A stretch of 64,000 nt of DNA from Membranipora membranacea. Its lineage: Eukaryota; Bryozoa; Gymnolaemata; Cheilostomatida; Membraniporidae. Positions 1 through 13,200 of the stretch are shown one piece after another. The DNA is taken from positions 7,566,001-7,630,000 of the forward strand of contig OU612067.1 in NCBI GenBank assembly GCA_914767715.1. Reading direction: 5' to 3'. Numbering within the stretch: position 1 is the stretch's first letter; every line of letters begins with the position of its first letter. The translations under genes were made by a program, and so were the position numbers. Below the pieces are notes generated by a model. It had not been told where the DNA came from, ran no database searches, and was given only the letters and a program-made list of their open reading frames with translations.

Positions 1-400
1 TCTTTTAATCAGTTCAGCACCCAAGGCAATTGAAGCTCGCACATAATGAGGGTAAATTGCACCACAAAAATATTATTATGATATAAACTTATAGACGCGC
101 CTCCATTGAAATGGAGCTTTAGGTTTTAAAAACCAGCAGTGATACAACATGTAGAGAAATAATAAGAAACTCCTGTGGGTTATTTGGATTATAAATGAGT
201 ATGGATTTAGCAATCTGCCAGACAAATTTCTCTGCTCGAGAAATTCAAACTTCATAAATTTCAACTGTCATTATTCAACTTGAGAATAAATTCCCAAAGA
301 TGTAATCTCGAGACCCTGATGTACGAATATAAGACGAAAGGATACCACCACATCACATCATCAACACCTTACAGTGGTTGTGATTCCTAAGTGTATAGAC

Positions 401-1291
401 TTAGAACTCTAGTCTGTATGCAGGAAAGCTACTGTTCCCCTCCGCTAATTGCACAAAACATCTGCTAGCTGCTGGAGCCACGTCTATATTCAGTTTAGCT
501 GTAATGAAACAATCAAAGTGTATGTTTGAAAATTTGCCATATATAAAACAAAGTTTGATCAAATTTGCATAGGAATACACGAAAAGGGGAGTTGTATTTT
601 GACAACTATGATGAACTAACACTATAAGTACAAAACTTGGCACCTTGGATCATCTGAAATCAGTTTGGCCTCGATACAATCCTTCACATATCGAACAAGT
701 AAAACATTGACTTTGCTAAGATCATTGAAACAAAGCCATGATATATATCATAATTGTCTTCTCTTCGTCAAGGGGAGCACAATTCCTATTTGAGTGTACC
801 AGAGACCAGGTATAGACATAGGCTAGGCTTGCATTGACATACTTAGCTGATCTCTGTTTGTAGCGAGCCACTGATGTAGTATGTCTGTATCATATGTCGG
901 TATTATAGTGACTGGGTCACTCTCCCATGAAGCCTTGGCACTCAGTAAAGAGTTGAAAGCATGTGCGGGAGGGTTCAGCCCGCTAAACACGTAATACCTG
1001 TAAAAGTTAGAGTTAAGTGATGAACAACATAATATATAGATGGCAACAGATACATGGAAAAACCTCAAAACAGAACTATACAACAAACTTATCCCACGTT
1101 GCGCACCAAACTTTTTTTTAGGGATTTGATTTGGAATGACAACATGTGAAAAAGAATTAAAATTCTAATGAACACAATTGTTAATGCTTTTTCATACCTG
1201 GCATGTATAAGTTGGAAATATTCAGAGTCTACGAATTTACTTTCTCCATGGTGTGGTACATAAGCTAGATCAACGTATACCGCAGCAGAGC
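401..1291 (-). other. MAP1 light-chain C-terminal domain (last three exons)
   Basis: Exons 25-27 (1291-1198, 997-843, 498-401) encode about 115 residues matching the C-terminal light-chain domain of MAP1 proteins. Motifs in order: AAVYVDLAYVPHHGE, a YYVFSGLNPP strand, a TIIPTYDTDILHQW segment and a terminal FPAYRLEF that ends on the stop at 401-403. In vertebrates this part is cleaved off, binds the heavy chain and contacts actin. I cannot place the cleavage site here. Confidence 0.9.
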
Positions 1292-4200
1292 CTACAAGTA
1301 TATTATACTTACAGTACATTATACAGGCCTTATTAGTAGGATTTTATATAAGGAGAGAATCTATCATACACAATAATGTAAACAAATCCTAAGGGCATTA
1401 TATTGTTAGCAAGATGATAGAAACTCAAAATTTGAAAAAGGGAACAGAAACAGCAAGTTCAGATAAAACATCTAAAAAAAAATTAGACAACATAATAGGA
1501 TACATCCGGACATACTTTTTGGTGATGCTTTAGCACCTGCTGATGATTGACTAGATTTGGCAGCTGCAGTTTTAGGTCTGGCCAATCCAGACTTGGCTAT
1601 GGGCTTCTTAGAATCATCAGCCTTAGTTCCAGCGGGCTTCTTGAGCTCAGATCTAGGGGGCGTAGCCCTAGGTTTTGCCTCAGCTTTCTTCTCAAGAGCC
1701 TTAGGCTTAGCAGGCTCATCCTAAATTATTAGAATAGAAGTAGAAGATCACAAGACAGAAACTGACATATATCTTGGCTTCCTAGATCGAAGAGATGATA
1801 TATCGGCTATTGAGAGCATGAGTGACGGAACTTGATTTAAATTAATACAAGTTAATACAAAAATAACTTTATTTCGCATTTGAAACTGAATGGGGGAGAT
1901 CTCAAATCTGGCAAATTCAGTAGAGTCAGGATAAGCAGAAACTCAACGAACAGCTAAAAGCAAGCAGCAGACTGTGAAAACTTTTAATTTGCGCCAAACC
2001 TGTATATTTGAGATGAGGTACATACCACCACCAAACCTGAATAGAGATCTAAGACGGTAGGTCATGACAATCTCAGGATTATGGTTGCCGATCGATGTGT
2101 ACAAATAAACCATGAGGAATTTGAATACTCACTTTAGCAGTCTTGGGCTTAGCAAGCCCCGAAGCAGGCTTCTTAGCGGCGCCTGCAGTCGATGGTTTAG
2201 CTGCACTGGGTTTACTGGCGGCTGGTTTTGTGCTGGGTTTGGTGAGAGCACTTGTCGGTCGAGCCGGTTTAGCAGCAGAGGACTTAGCAGGGCCATCTAC
2301 AGCACTGCTTGGCCTCTTAGATTCTGAAATTAAAACATTTGGATACAGTCCTGATAGCTTGATCAAAACAATTAAGAATACTTTTTATATCCATGTTTGA
2401 TTTTGTTATTATTTGCAAGATTAAAATGTTCAGTAGTTGTGAAAATAAGTATATTAAGCACAAGTATCTACCTGTGGTTGTTTTCTTAGTGAGACCTGTA
2501 GACACTTTAGCAGTAGGAGCAGTATTTGGTCTCTTAGCCCCAGTTCCAGCTGGTTTCTTGTCTGCTGGTGGGGTGCTGGTTTTAGCAGCCCCAATTCTAC
2601 TGGGAGCAGCAGTAGTTTTAGGTTTAGGACTAGCCTTTGCGCCATTTGCCTGTTAATATAACCATTAGTCGACTAATATCATTCAAATTTTCAAGATTTG
2701 AAATAAAATGAGCAAATATCTCTGTTCTTAGATTCAATGCACCTCACTTGATTTGAGGAGTTACACATGAAAAACAGCAATCAGGTGAATATATTAAAAT
2801 TTTCTTCTTTGTGTATCATAGGTTTACAGTGCAAACAAATCACAAAAGCAGCTGGCTGAAACATAAGCATCAAAGATAAAATAGTGATAGGCTACCTTGG
2901 CAATGGTTTTCTTTTTCTCAGCGGCAGGCTTAGAGGAAGCAGCAGCAGGTTTCTGATCACCAGATGCCTGGTTTGCGTTGTCACCAGGAGTAGGAGATGG
3001 TGGTAATGGTAGCTGCTGAGGCTCTCCCCATTCTCTCAGAGGATCAAACTCATTCCCACCTGCACTCACAGCTGTCACATCAGAAATAGATAACCAGAAT
3101 ATGATCAAACGGGTGCTCCAGCAGTATGATAAAACATAGGATGAACTGTGACAGCACTAAGCAATGGCCGTTTTGATGATAATCTTCACCTTCTACCAGT
3201 CATGCTACATCATACCTTTAGCGAAACATCAGTTCTACAAAGTCTATTGCTATCAAAGATCACCAGAGACATGAAGAAGCAAAAGCATCAACCCAGGTAA
3301 CAGGACAATTTTAGTTTTTGTAAGCATGCAGTTTGTTAATCTACATTACAACAGTTGATGTAAATTAGCCACAACCAGAAAGAGAGGAAATTTATTTATA
3401 AGGGATGTTAAACAATTAGACAGGTTATGAATCAGCTGCATACACACCTTGTTCAGCAGTAGAACTGGGTGTTTCATCATGTGACTTGTCATGTGACACC
3501 TGGTCAGCTGACTTGTCATGTGACGATGTATGCTGATCATGTGATTGTTCAGGTGATTTACAGCCAGCACAATCATGGGAAGCCCAGCCAGATATTAACT
3601 CACCAGGTTGTTGGGTAGCGGGTGCTACTGGAGCAAGTGGATGTTGAGGGTCTGCAAATTATAACAAAGCGAATCATGAAAATAAATATGCTCTGAACTA
3701 TAATAGCATGGGTGAATGTATGTTTTATGATTCAGACAAAATATTAAAAGTATTCAATGTGAGACCAATGGTACGCTTGTTAATCTTTAAATGGTGATAA
3801 TCTAATGATAGACAGTTTTCTGGGCTAGATTTTCAAGATTAGCCCATTTATGTTTTCCTATGCTGCGTGGTGTAAAAAGTACACAAATGAAGAGCAGGCA
3901 AATCCAAAAATAAGCTCAGATTCTGGCCCCTAAAACTGTCTATACTAAAAGTGCAAGCAGATCGAGAAGATTACAGGCAAACAGCAACAAGCAGCGGCAG
4001 TAATTGCAGTGCATAACTTGTTATGGAGCTTCACAACAAGTAGATTTGAAATTTGAGCAACATTCTCAATGTGGGATGCAAAAAATCATTCACAACATTT
4101 AAACGTTTAAAGAAACACCGAAAAAATTATGAGGAGGAAAAGTTCCAGCAACGGAAGTTGGAACATTTGTACTAGGACAGTGTATTAGTACCTGCGTGGC

Positions 4201-7200
4201 TTAGTAGGTCTGGAAGTGGTGCGGAGGAAGAACACTTGTCAGTCACAACATTGAACGGAACAAAAGGTGCGGCCAGTGGGTTCAACTCACTATTGCTATC
4301 ACTAGAGACAGCCATAGAGCTATCATCATCAGCAGAGCACTGAAAGGCCGGCGAACTCTCATCGAGGGCAGAGAGTTCAGCGGAAGGGCCATCATTGACA
4401 GTGGGCTCAGCAGCCGCAGAGCTAGCATCATTAGCTGGGTGATCGGGCATTGAACTTGAAACTTCATCAGATTGATCTGGTATACTACTGTCCTCAACAG
4501 TAGGAACTTCCTCTGGGGATTTAGTGCTTTCTGATTGGTCTACTGGTTCAGGGACTGGACTATCATCAGCCTCAAGGTCTGTGGACTGGGGTTCAGTTTC
4601 CTCAGTGTTTTCAACAGTGGGCTCGGCCAATGTACTATCATCTAAAGTAGATTGCTCATCTATATTTGAAGTCACCTGCTCCCCTGCAGCTTGTTCATTG
4701 AAGTCTGATTCCGAGTTATTAGTGGGTGCTGTGTTGGGAAATTATAAAGAGGTTAGATCTTATGAAGAAACACTGGGTTTAGAGGTTTATAGGGAATAAA
4801 AAAAGATAAGTTACAGAGCTCTAGAATTCACTAAGACAAGAAATAAGAATCACACCGGTACACAAACTACTGTATAACCTTCACTAAGCACTATCACGTC
4901 TCACATCACATCATACACAAAACACATAAAGGCAAATTCATATTACTTGTACAGCACTGGACTCACTAGTGTTCATGGGGAGTAAATGTGTAAGAGCAAA
5001 GGAAATGACATCACCATGTAACTAAAGCTATACACACAGCTCACAGACACACCACCATCACAGAAACTCGCATCCTCAGAAGAATTCACCTCACAACTCA
5101 ACCTTATTAAGTTTATAAGACAGACTTACCGACATGTGACGCTGGAGTAGCTGGTCCCGGGCTCTCAGTGATGAAATCATTGAGTGACCTGCCATCAGCA
5201 GCAGACTGAGAGTCTGTCTCTGTCAGAGCTGGTGTAGAGTTCACAAGGCTCTTTGTGCTGCAGTCATCCAACTATTCAGAGGAAAGTTAGATAAGATGAA
5301 GCAATAGTTTTAACCAACATAATTGAAGGAGTTTGGTTTGTCAGCATTCAGTGGAGAGATTCAAGTTGAACTAATGTAATACTTTGTATTCTATCTATTC
5401 TATCATGGGACTGTCTGCGAGTGGTTAGAGATTAGGGTGATTATGAGGTGGCACTCATCACGGCGAACATTGACTACTCCTGACTATAAGTTACTTACAC
5501 TTGTTGATTCATCGATGAATGACTGAGTCATTGGATCACGAGCAGCATTAGAGTTTAGTGTGTTCATATCAATAAAGGAGTCTGTCATTGGATCACCACC
5601 CTGCTGTGGTGTAACTGGCCCACTTAGTCCGCCAACATCTCCGCCTAGAAGGTCAGTTTGCCCATCAACCTCTTCGCCAAGGAGGTCATTCTGTCCCTGG
5701 CTTGACAGGCCAAGGAATGAAGATGCGTCTCCATTTTGAACGTAAGACTGATCATCAGGTACTGAAACAACAGGAAGATCTCAACTCATATACATGGCTC
5801 CACCATGAGCATTCATCAGTTCTGTTCTGTGCACATTGATCATCAGCAAACAAATCTGAGGGATGGTCGGCGGCAGGAAGTTTTAAAAAGTCGAGGAACA
5901 AAACATGGCCAAAGCCGACAATGGATCATGTTAATTAAAGATCAACCAAGGTTTCGAAGCAATGCATTAATGGGTAGTAAATAATGTGCTAGGCAGCATC
6001 AGCTTTATGCATTACGCGATGCAAAATTCAAAGTAGTTGCTGACTCTACGCTGGGTAACACTTCAGTTTAGGGGAGGTTCCAAGATATTGCTGAAATGAT
6101 GATATAGCACAGGCTAAATAAATTCAGGAACAGGAAACTGCTCTGTGGTATTCTATTTTAGCTGAGCTTGAGTACCTGATGGATGAAATGTTGCACAAGA
6201 ATTCTGGCTGAATAATCATCCGAATTAGATTTTTGTCTTTTTCCCTATGCAGAAGGTGCAATCTGCTATTAATCAATGAGAAGTTGTTTGAAACCCTGGT
6301 TGCCCTTTATGAACTCACAAGGATCAAGATAATTCAATCACTTTTCTCAGACTTATTCATGAATGTTTGACATAAATAAGGTACATACCTGGTATGCTGT
6401 CGCCCATGAATGAGCTCGTCATCAAATCAACTTGCTGATCAGACTGTGTGGCTGGTTGCTCCGCCTCCTCGTGACCTTGACCTTGTGTCGATTCATCAAT
6501 GAATGATTGTGTCATGGGGTCGGAGTTGGATGGAATGGATTGCACAGCAAGTAAGTCATCTACTGCTGGCTAAAGAGTTCAGAAATAAGACATTTCATTA
6601 TCAATTTTACCAAGGGCCGCTTGAGATGGATCTTATGGACCTTTAACTTTGGATATATAATTCTCAATGGCATTCAATAAACCAAGTACTACTGACAACA
6701 TGACGAATCTAGACACTTACAATTGCCAACACTCTGTTATGAAATTGATTGGATTGAAAAAATGTTTGCAATACATTACTGGGGACGACATTAAACTGAG
6801 CGCCAAGAATATTAAGCTGCGTTTACATTAGGCCGTCTTTTGTCCCAGTCTTGAGTCTGACCGACAAATTACTAAGACGGAGGCTGAGACTGTGTAGTGT
6901 GAATAACAAAAACGGTTGACTGACCTTGTCTGACGGGCTTTTAAGACGGTGTCTGGCAATTCGAGCAGTGCTCGTTTTGCAGTCTCAAGACTGCCCGTCT
7001 TAACACAAATTCCTAGTTTAGCGATCACAATACTGCCCTTTGTTCTATCACTCACATTTATTTTCTCTGAGACTGACATTGGCTAAGCCGGTGCTATGTA
7101 AACACATGCCAGTCTCAGACTCTGGCTCAGACTAGGTGTTAAAGACTGCTCAGTCTTGAGTTGGTGGCCAGCTGACGAAGACGGCCTAATGTAAACGCAG

Positions 7201-10200
7201 CTTTAGAAGGGCATTCTGTTCATAATTGGCTCAAATGCAAAATCTGATTCAAAAACAAAACTTACTGGTTGATTTGATTGTTGTGGAGCAGAAGTGGGTT
7301 CTAGGCTATCTTCTCTGGATTGAACTTCTGGTACTGAGCCACCCTCAATGCTATCAGAGTATTCTAATTGATCCCTCAGATCCTGGGCTATCTCTTCTCC
7401 CTCTGCAACTATCTCATTAGTAGGTGTGACCTCAGACTCAGTTTCAACTGGCTCTACAAACAGGCAGATTAACTGTATGAGTTTTATGTCAATGTCACCT
7501 TAATTTGATACTCTACTAAAGATTATGCTACACAATATTATCATAAATGCTGGTTATTTACAGCAGCTACTGGGGCGAATTGTTTTGGAAAGCATGTTGT
7601 TTACACATGAAAAATACATTCCTCAACAATGTGCACACCAACTTTCACAATGCCAATGAAGAGTTATTGATTATTTTGAAAAGTTGTATCCATATCGTCA
7701 TGACTATTTCTAACAAACCCACCTGGTTCAGGAGTAGCCTCTTTCACTGACGAAGCAGCAGCCATATTTCTGAACATCTCTTCCTGACTGCTGCTCATGA
7801 GTGGAGCCGGCTCTGACTCTCTCGGCGCTGTTGCTCCAGACTCTGCGACCTCCTCGTCTCCTACTGGAGCTGTTGCTGCCTCTACAGCCCCGCTTCCTGC
7901 TGCCGGTGATACTGGTGAGTTCTGTACACCTGGTGCTGACTCTTCTGTATTCACTGTAATTTGAGGAGCATCTCTGCTGACATTCTCTTGATGTGTCTGT
8001 GTATCAGCTGGTGTCTGCTCACCGAACTCATGCTCGGCTTCTGGTGTTGATGATGTTTCTACTTGAGGTTCTGGCAGCAAATCTGGCACTTGACTCTCTG
8101 AAATAAGGAGATAATATAAGAATTTTATTTATTGATTTACAAACAAATTCAGACCGTCTTCAGTCTGAGGTTTTATCATTGTTGAAAACAATGTGAAGCT
8201 ACAGAGAGCATATTAGATCTTCATCTACACATCCATTGCGATATATATTCTGTTTTTGAACATATAAGCCTGTGGTGACCTTTCACCCTGTTATGATCAC
8301 TCACCTTGCTGTGTTGACTCTGATTCCATTGGAGCAGCAGCAGCGAGTCCAGCCTCAGTAGTCTGATTATCCTCGGGTGACAAAGCCTCAGGCCCCTCAC
8401 TCTTAGCTGAGTCCAGATTGTTAGGGAGGGTAGACTGTTCTAGTAGTTGTCCTCCATCATCAGCTAACGGTGTCAGATCATTGTCTACATTGTCCTGCTC
8501 AGGCGCAGGGCTGAGCATATCCTCAGGCTCGTTGGTGCTGTCAGGCTCAGGTGTGTCAGCGTACTGCTGCTCGGTCTGCTCAGAGGGAGCTGACTCTACC
8601 TGCGGAACGAAAATAGAAGCCGAGCATTAACATGAGAAGGCGAGCCACAGTATACTATATGTATGTATATGTGTGCATATGGAAATGTATAATAGAAGGA
8701 GATCTGAGAAAGTGATGGATGAAAATCACATATTATATAGCTTGCAATATCACTGATAGTACCTTGTTACCTTCACATCGGAAGCTTTATGACTCACAGC
8801 CACACACCAGCGCAAAGATTATCTATTTGGCTGAATATACAGAAAATATAGGATAATAGACTCACTGTTTGCTGCGAGGCTGGCTCGAGTAGATCTTCTC
8901 TCACTGGTGTGCTGCTGACATTCTCACATTGTCCTGCTCCCTCATCATCCACATCTACCTCTGTGTTGTATACGGCTTCTTTCTGTGGTTCACATTGTGT
9001 TTGATCTGCAGGTTCCGTAGGCAGGTCTGTTATTAAAGCTGGTGTTTCTGATGGCAAGTCTGTGGGCTCTGTTGCCTTGGCTTCTGACTGACTGGGTTCA
9101 GGAGTTGCTTCCCTCACATCAGCAGGCTCTGAAGCCGGTTCTGGAGTTACTTCCCTTGCAGCTTCTACTTCTGGTGTTGCTGCTCTTTCCAGGGTGGGTT
9201 CAGGAGTTGCCTCTTTCTCCATAGTGGGTTCAGGTGTTGGCTCTCTTTTCTGAATTGGTTCAGGGGTTGGCTCCCTTTCCAGAGCAGGTTCTGAAGTAGC
9301 TTCAACTGCGGCTGGTTCAGGAGTGGCTTCTCTTTCCATTGCTGGTTCAGGAGTTGCTTCTCTTTCCGCAGTTGGTTCAGGAGTTGCTTCTCTTTTCACG
9401 GTTGGTTCAGGAGTTGCCTCTCTTTCTATAGTTGGTTCGGGAGTTGCTTCTCTTTCCATCGTTTGTTCAGGAGTGGCTTCTCTTTCCACTGCTGGTTCAG
9501 GAGTTGCTTCTCTTTCCGCAGTTGGTTCAGGAGTTGCTTCTCTTTTCACGGTTGGTTCAGGAGTTGCCTCTCTTTCTATAGTTGGTTCGGGAGTTGCTTC
9601 TCTTTCCATCGTTTGTTCTGGAGTTGCTTCTCTTTCCACTGTTGGTTCTGGAGTTGCTTCTCTTTCCAATGTTGGTTCAGGAGTTGCTGCTCTTGGTTCT
9701 GGTTCTGTTGCTAGATTTTGAAGTTCAGGCTCTACATGTGTATCTTTATCCTTTGTTGTATCCTCATCTTTAGACACTGGTAGTTCTGGTTCAGTGATCT
9801 GAGATAAAAAATAATAATAATATAAGTTGGAATAATGGAAAGCGTAGTTAGAAGATAATAATGAATGTTGGGTTGGCTGGTGTAATTTAACTCCATGTGA
9901 CCAAAATAAGTAAAGATTTCTTCCATAGATACAGAGTGAGTATTTCTGATAGAGTCTTATTTCAAACACTGACCTGTGGTTCCGGTGCCTGTACGGGATC
10001 TGGTAGTGACACAGGTTCATTAGTTTCTACCCAAGCATCTCGGGGACTAGCAGCAGGTGACCCGGCTTCAGCTGATGTCATGTCTAATAGGTTCTCAGTC
10101 TGTGGCTCCTCAATAGACATGGATACAGATGGCTAAAATAGTAGAAACAGAGTCACAATCAGCTTAACATTGCGTTGTTATAATTGCACTGATGACCGTA

Positions 10201-13200
10201 ATGAGACCCCCCCAAACTGATGGTGTAATGATATTTGAAGGGCAAAGATAGCCTATTTATAAAATAACATGTAAGATCCTGAAACTCAGCCAATCACTCA
10301 ATAAGCAATGCAATTTATCAGCAATTCTTCTCATTTTGTTCTTTCATAAGACAGAGAACAAACTGAATTCTCACAGTTCTTGACCGTTGAGAAAGTAGAG
10401 CAAGAGCATGAGACATGTAGGCAACAACTATATCAGTGAACGAGTGAACAAAGTGAGCATACCTGAGCAGCAGCAGCAGCTGGCTCTGGTTCTGATGTGA
10501 CTGGTGGCTCAGGTGTAGCTGGAGTCTGAGGGGGAGGAGCAGATACAGGTGGGGGAGGTGGAGTGGATACAGCCTCAGCACTCACTACAGGAGGTGGTGG
10601 TGTAGACAGATGCTGAGATGATGTAGGCATAGCTGATTGTCTTTTAGCCTGCAATGAGATATGTGGACATATGAGACAAGATGGAAGACTAAACCAACAA
10701 AACATGCAATACATGGTGATACAGGTGATACTGTATGCAAGTCAATAAACAACCAGACTGATATCAAGGACTTAATTCTCGACATACACAGTGATGGAAC
10801 ACAAATATATCCACTTGACAGGACTAATAACATATTATAAACATTGTTCGCTCTGATTTCATAAAATAAGCCTCTTGGACGGATAGTACATTCATTAGCT
10901 TACCTTTGGTGATGCCTTGTTGCCGCTGGGATATTTGAATATCTCCAGATCTTTTAATGATTCTATGCTTTTGATTATTTCAGATTGAGGGGCGGAGCCT
11001 GGGTATAATACTCTAGTTATCTCCCCTGTGTGAGATTTCCATACCAGTAATGCAGCGAGAGAGCACGACTCATTCAATGGTATACCTGATCTATTAACAT
11101 CAAAGACATAACGATTATGATTGAGAACAAAAATGCCAAGCTAACTCAATTTCATCATGTCGTTAATTAAAAATATCGATGACGCCATCAACCTTCTATG
11201 CATGGTTTCAATATAGAATCGATAGGATTACCAAACATCATTCCAAGTAGATCAGGCCACAGCAGCTATATGTCGCCGTTGTTACGTCCTAAACTCCCTG
11301 GTTCAAAGCAAGGAGTCTCGTACCCCTTGTGCAAAGATAGCAGTAAAGGTACATATCTAGGAGTTGCCCACCCAAAATCTACTAAACATCAAGAGAGGAC
11401 AACTGAGGTTGACAGTAAATTTTTGCAGGGAGTTTGTCCCAAACAACCTGATGTTTCCCAAATGTGGGTAGGTTATGTTGATTTTTGCATCTTATGCTAA
11501 GAGTCAGCGTAAAGATATATTAAATCTGAGATAAAATACCACCATGAGGAAAATGTACTTTACATACTTGTTACTCGAAAAGTGATCCACAGCGTTGCTC
11601 CATTGTTTCATCATGTCTTTATAATCGTGAGATTCCTTCGTAGGGTTGAGCACATACATATCCAGAGTTCCATGTCCTATTTTGTGATATAGCTGCACAG
11701 GTGTTGGGGAGGCATGTGTGATACCCGGCTTACCTCCTAAACTCTTTAAGTAGGAACTCACTGAAAAAAAGAACATAGTTGTCAAGAATATGGAACTTCG
11801 GCGTTCAAGCTTTTTAGTTTCATCTATTGAAAAAACCTTCACCAAGTTTACTAAGGTTGTCACAATCTGATAGCAATACTACGTAAAGCTTATTGACGGC
11901 CCCATCACAATATCTACAGAGCCGTAGGGCTTGTTGAGTGCTTGCCTATGGCTTTTGACTATTTGCAAGCAAGAGCTTTAACAGAAGTTAACGTCACCTA
12001 GAACTTTGAATATAGCGTATGGAACTATCCACTTATTAGTGTTTGAAAAGCACAGTGTATGCAAAGGGAAGCTATCAACTAATATGAATGAGCTCAATAA
12101 TTTGGATGCCACACATTATAATGATGAGTTTCAGTCACTCATTGAATTCCTGCCGTCTACTCTGGAGTAAAGTTTCAGTTTCACTTCTCATACCTGCTGT
12201 TTAAAATCAGCGTACATTCAGTACAAGGGGGAAACACTCAAGCTGCCCTAATTGCTCAAACTTAGACTAATTGGTCGAATCTCGGATGTGAATCATTATA
12301 ACTGCGCTGCTGCAGAGCTATTTAAAGCGCACTTTAAATCACTGAATTGTCTCCATACAATTCTATACTATTGATTTCAACGCAGGTATTTTATAGTGAT
12401 TGCAATTGGCGTTTCTAATTATGTGAATTCAGGACATGCAAGGATATACTAGATGCTGCGTCAGCATTTGGTAGTAAAATGTGGCTTATTCATCGAGCAG
12501 ACCTCTTGACACCATTAAATCTACCTCAACTTTCATACTGCAGCAACTCAAAAGAACTTTTATGCCAAAATCAGACCAGTTGTCAGCATGAATCAATCCA
12601 CACCAGCATTCCTATGGTTTTTTTGGTTTGGCAAGCAAACAATCACTTAGAAGACTTCAAAATATGTCATCAATCGGAACTTGGCATGTTGTGATCTGTG
12701 TTGATGCCAAGAGATAATTCTAGTAACCACCTCTGCTGGTTTCTAATAACAGAGCGAAAATGCCATTGGCTCTTAGTATGCAGTTGACTCATAAAGCTAG
12801 TTAAAAACTTTTGATATTTTCTCAGCTCATTGAAAATGACAAAGTTTTGAGCCTGTATGGCACAATACCCGAATAGTGAGAAATTGAAAATCGAGTCTGA
12901 ATGTTGTCCCTGCTCCCCTCAAAAGTCTCCCAGAATGTGTGGACAAAATTGGCAGATGTTGATATTTAGGATTCCTTGACAGCCTCAATAACATCATTAA
13001 ATATCACGGCCCGCTTCCCTTTTATCTCCACTACTGAGAATCTGTCTGAACAGAATACCCACCGAGAGAAGCTTCCTCAGTGAGAGATACACTCAGACTA
13101 GAGGAATCACACTCCTGGTCCTTAATCGCTGTCGTCGTGTGATTAAAGAATGCGTATGTTATCTCAGGGTGGATGTTCGTCTCTAGTTTTCTCTGTAGGA

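Noticed and set aside
3598-3604. Splice donor GTGAGT inside MAP1 exon 20
   Set aside because: The frame stays open across it and no acceptor follows before the next coding stretch; reading through to 3448 keeps the phase.
4192-4728. SSIP as an EB1-binding SxIP motif in MAP1
   Set aside because: SxIP function needs basic flanks; this site is surrounded by acidic residues.
9323-9721. 132-codon plus-strand frame of GSGVASLS repeats
   Set aside because: Antisense shadow of the MAP1 ATPEP repeat; the minus frame matches the gene's splice phases.
11198-11500. 100-codon plus-strand ORF
   Set aside because: It lies in a MAP1 intron and its edge, has no splice context and no recognisable composition.
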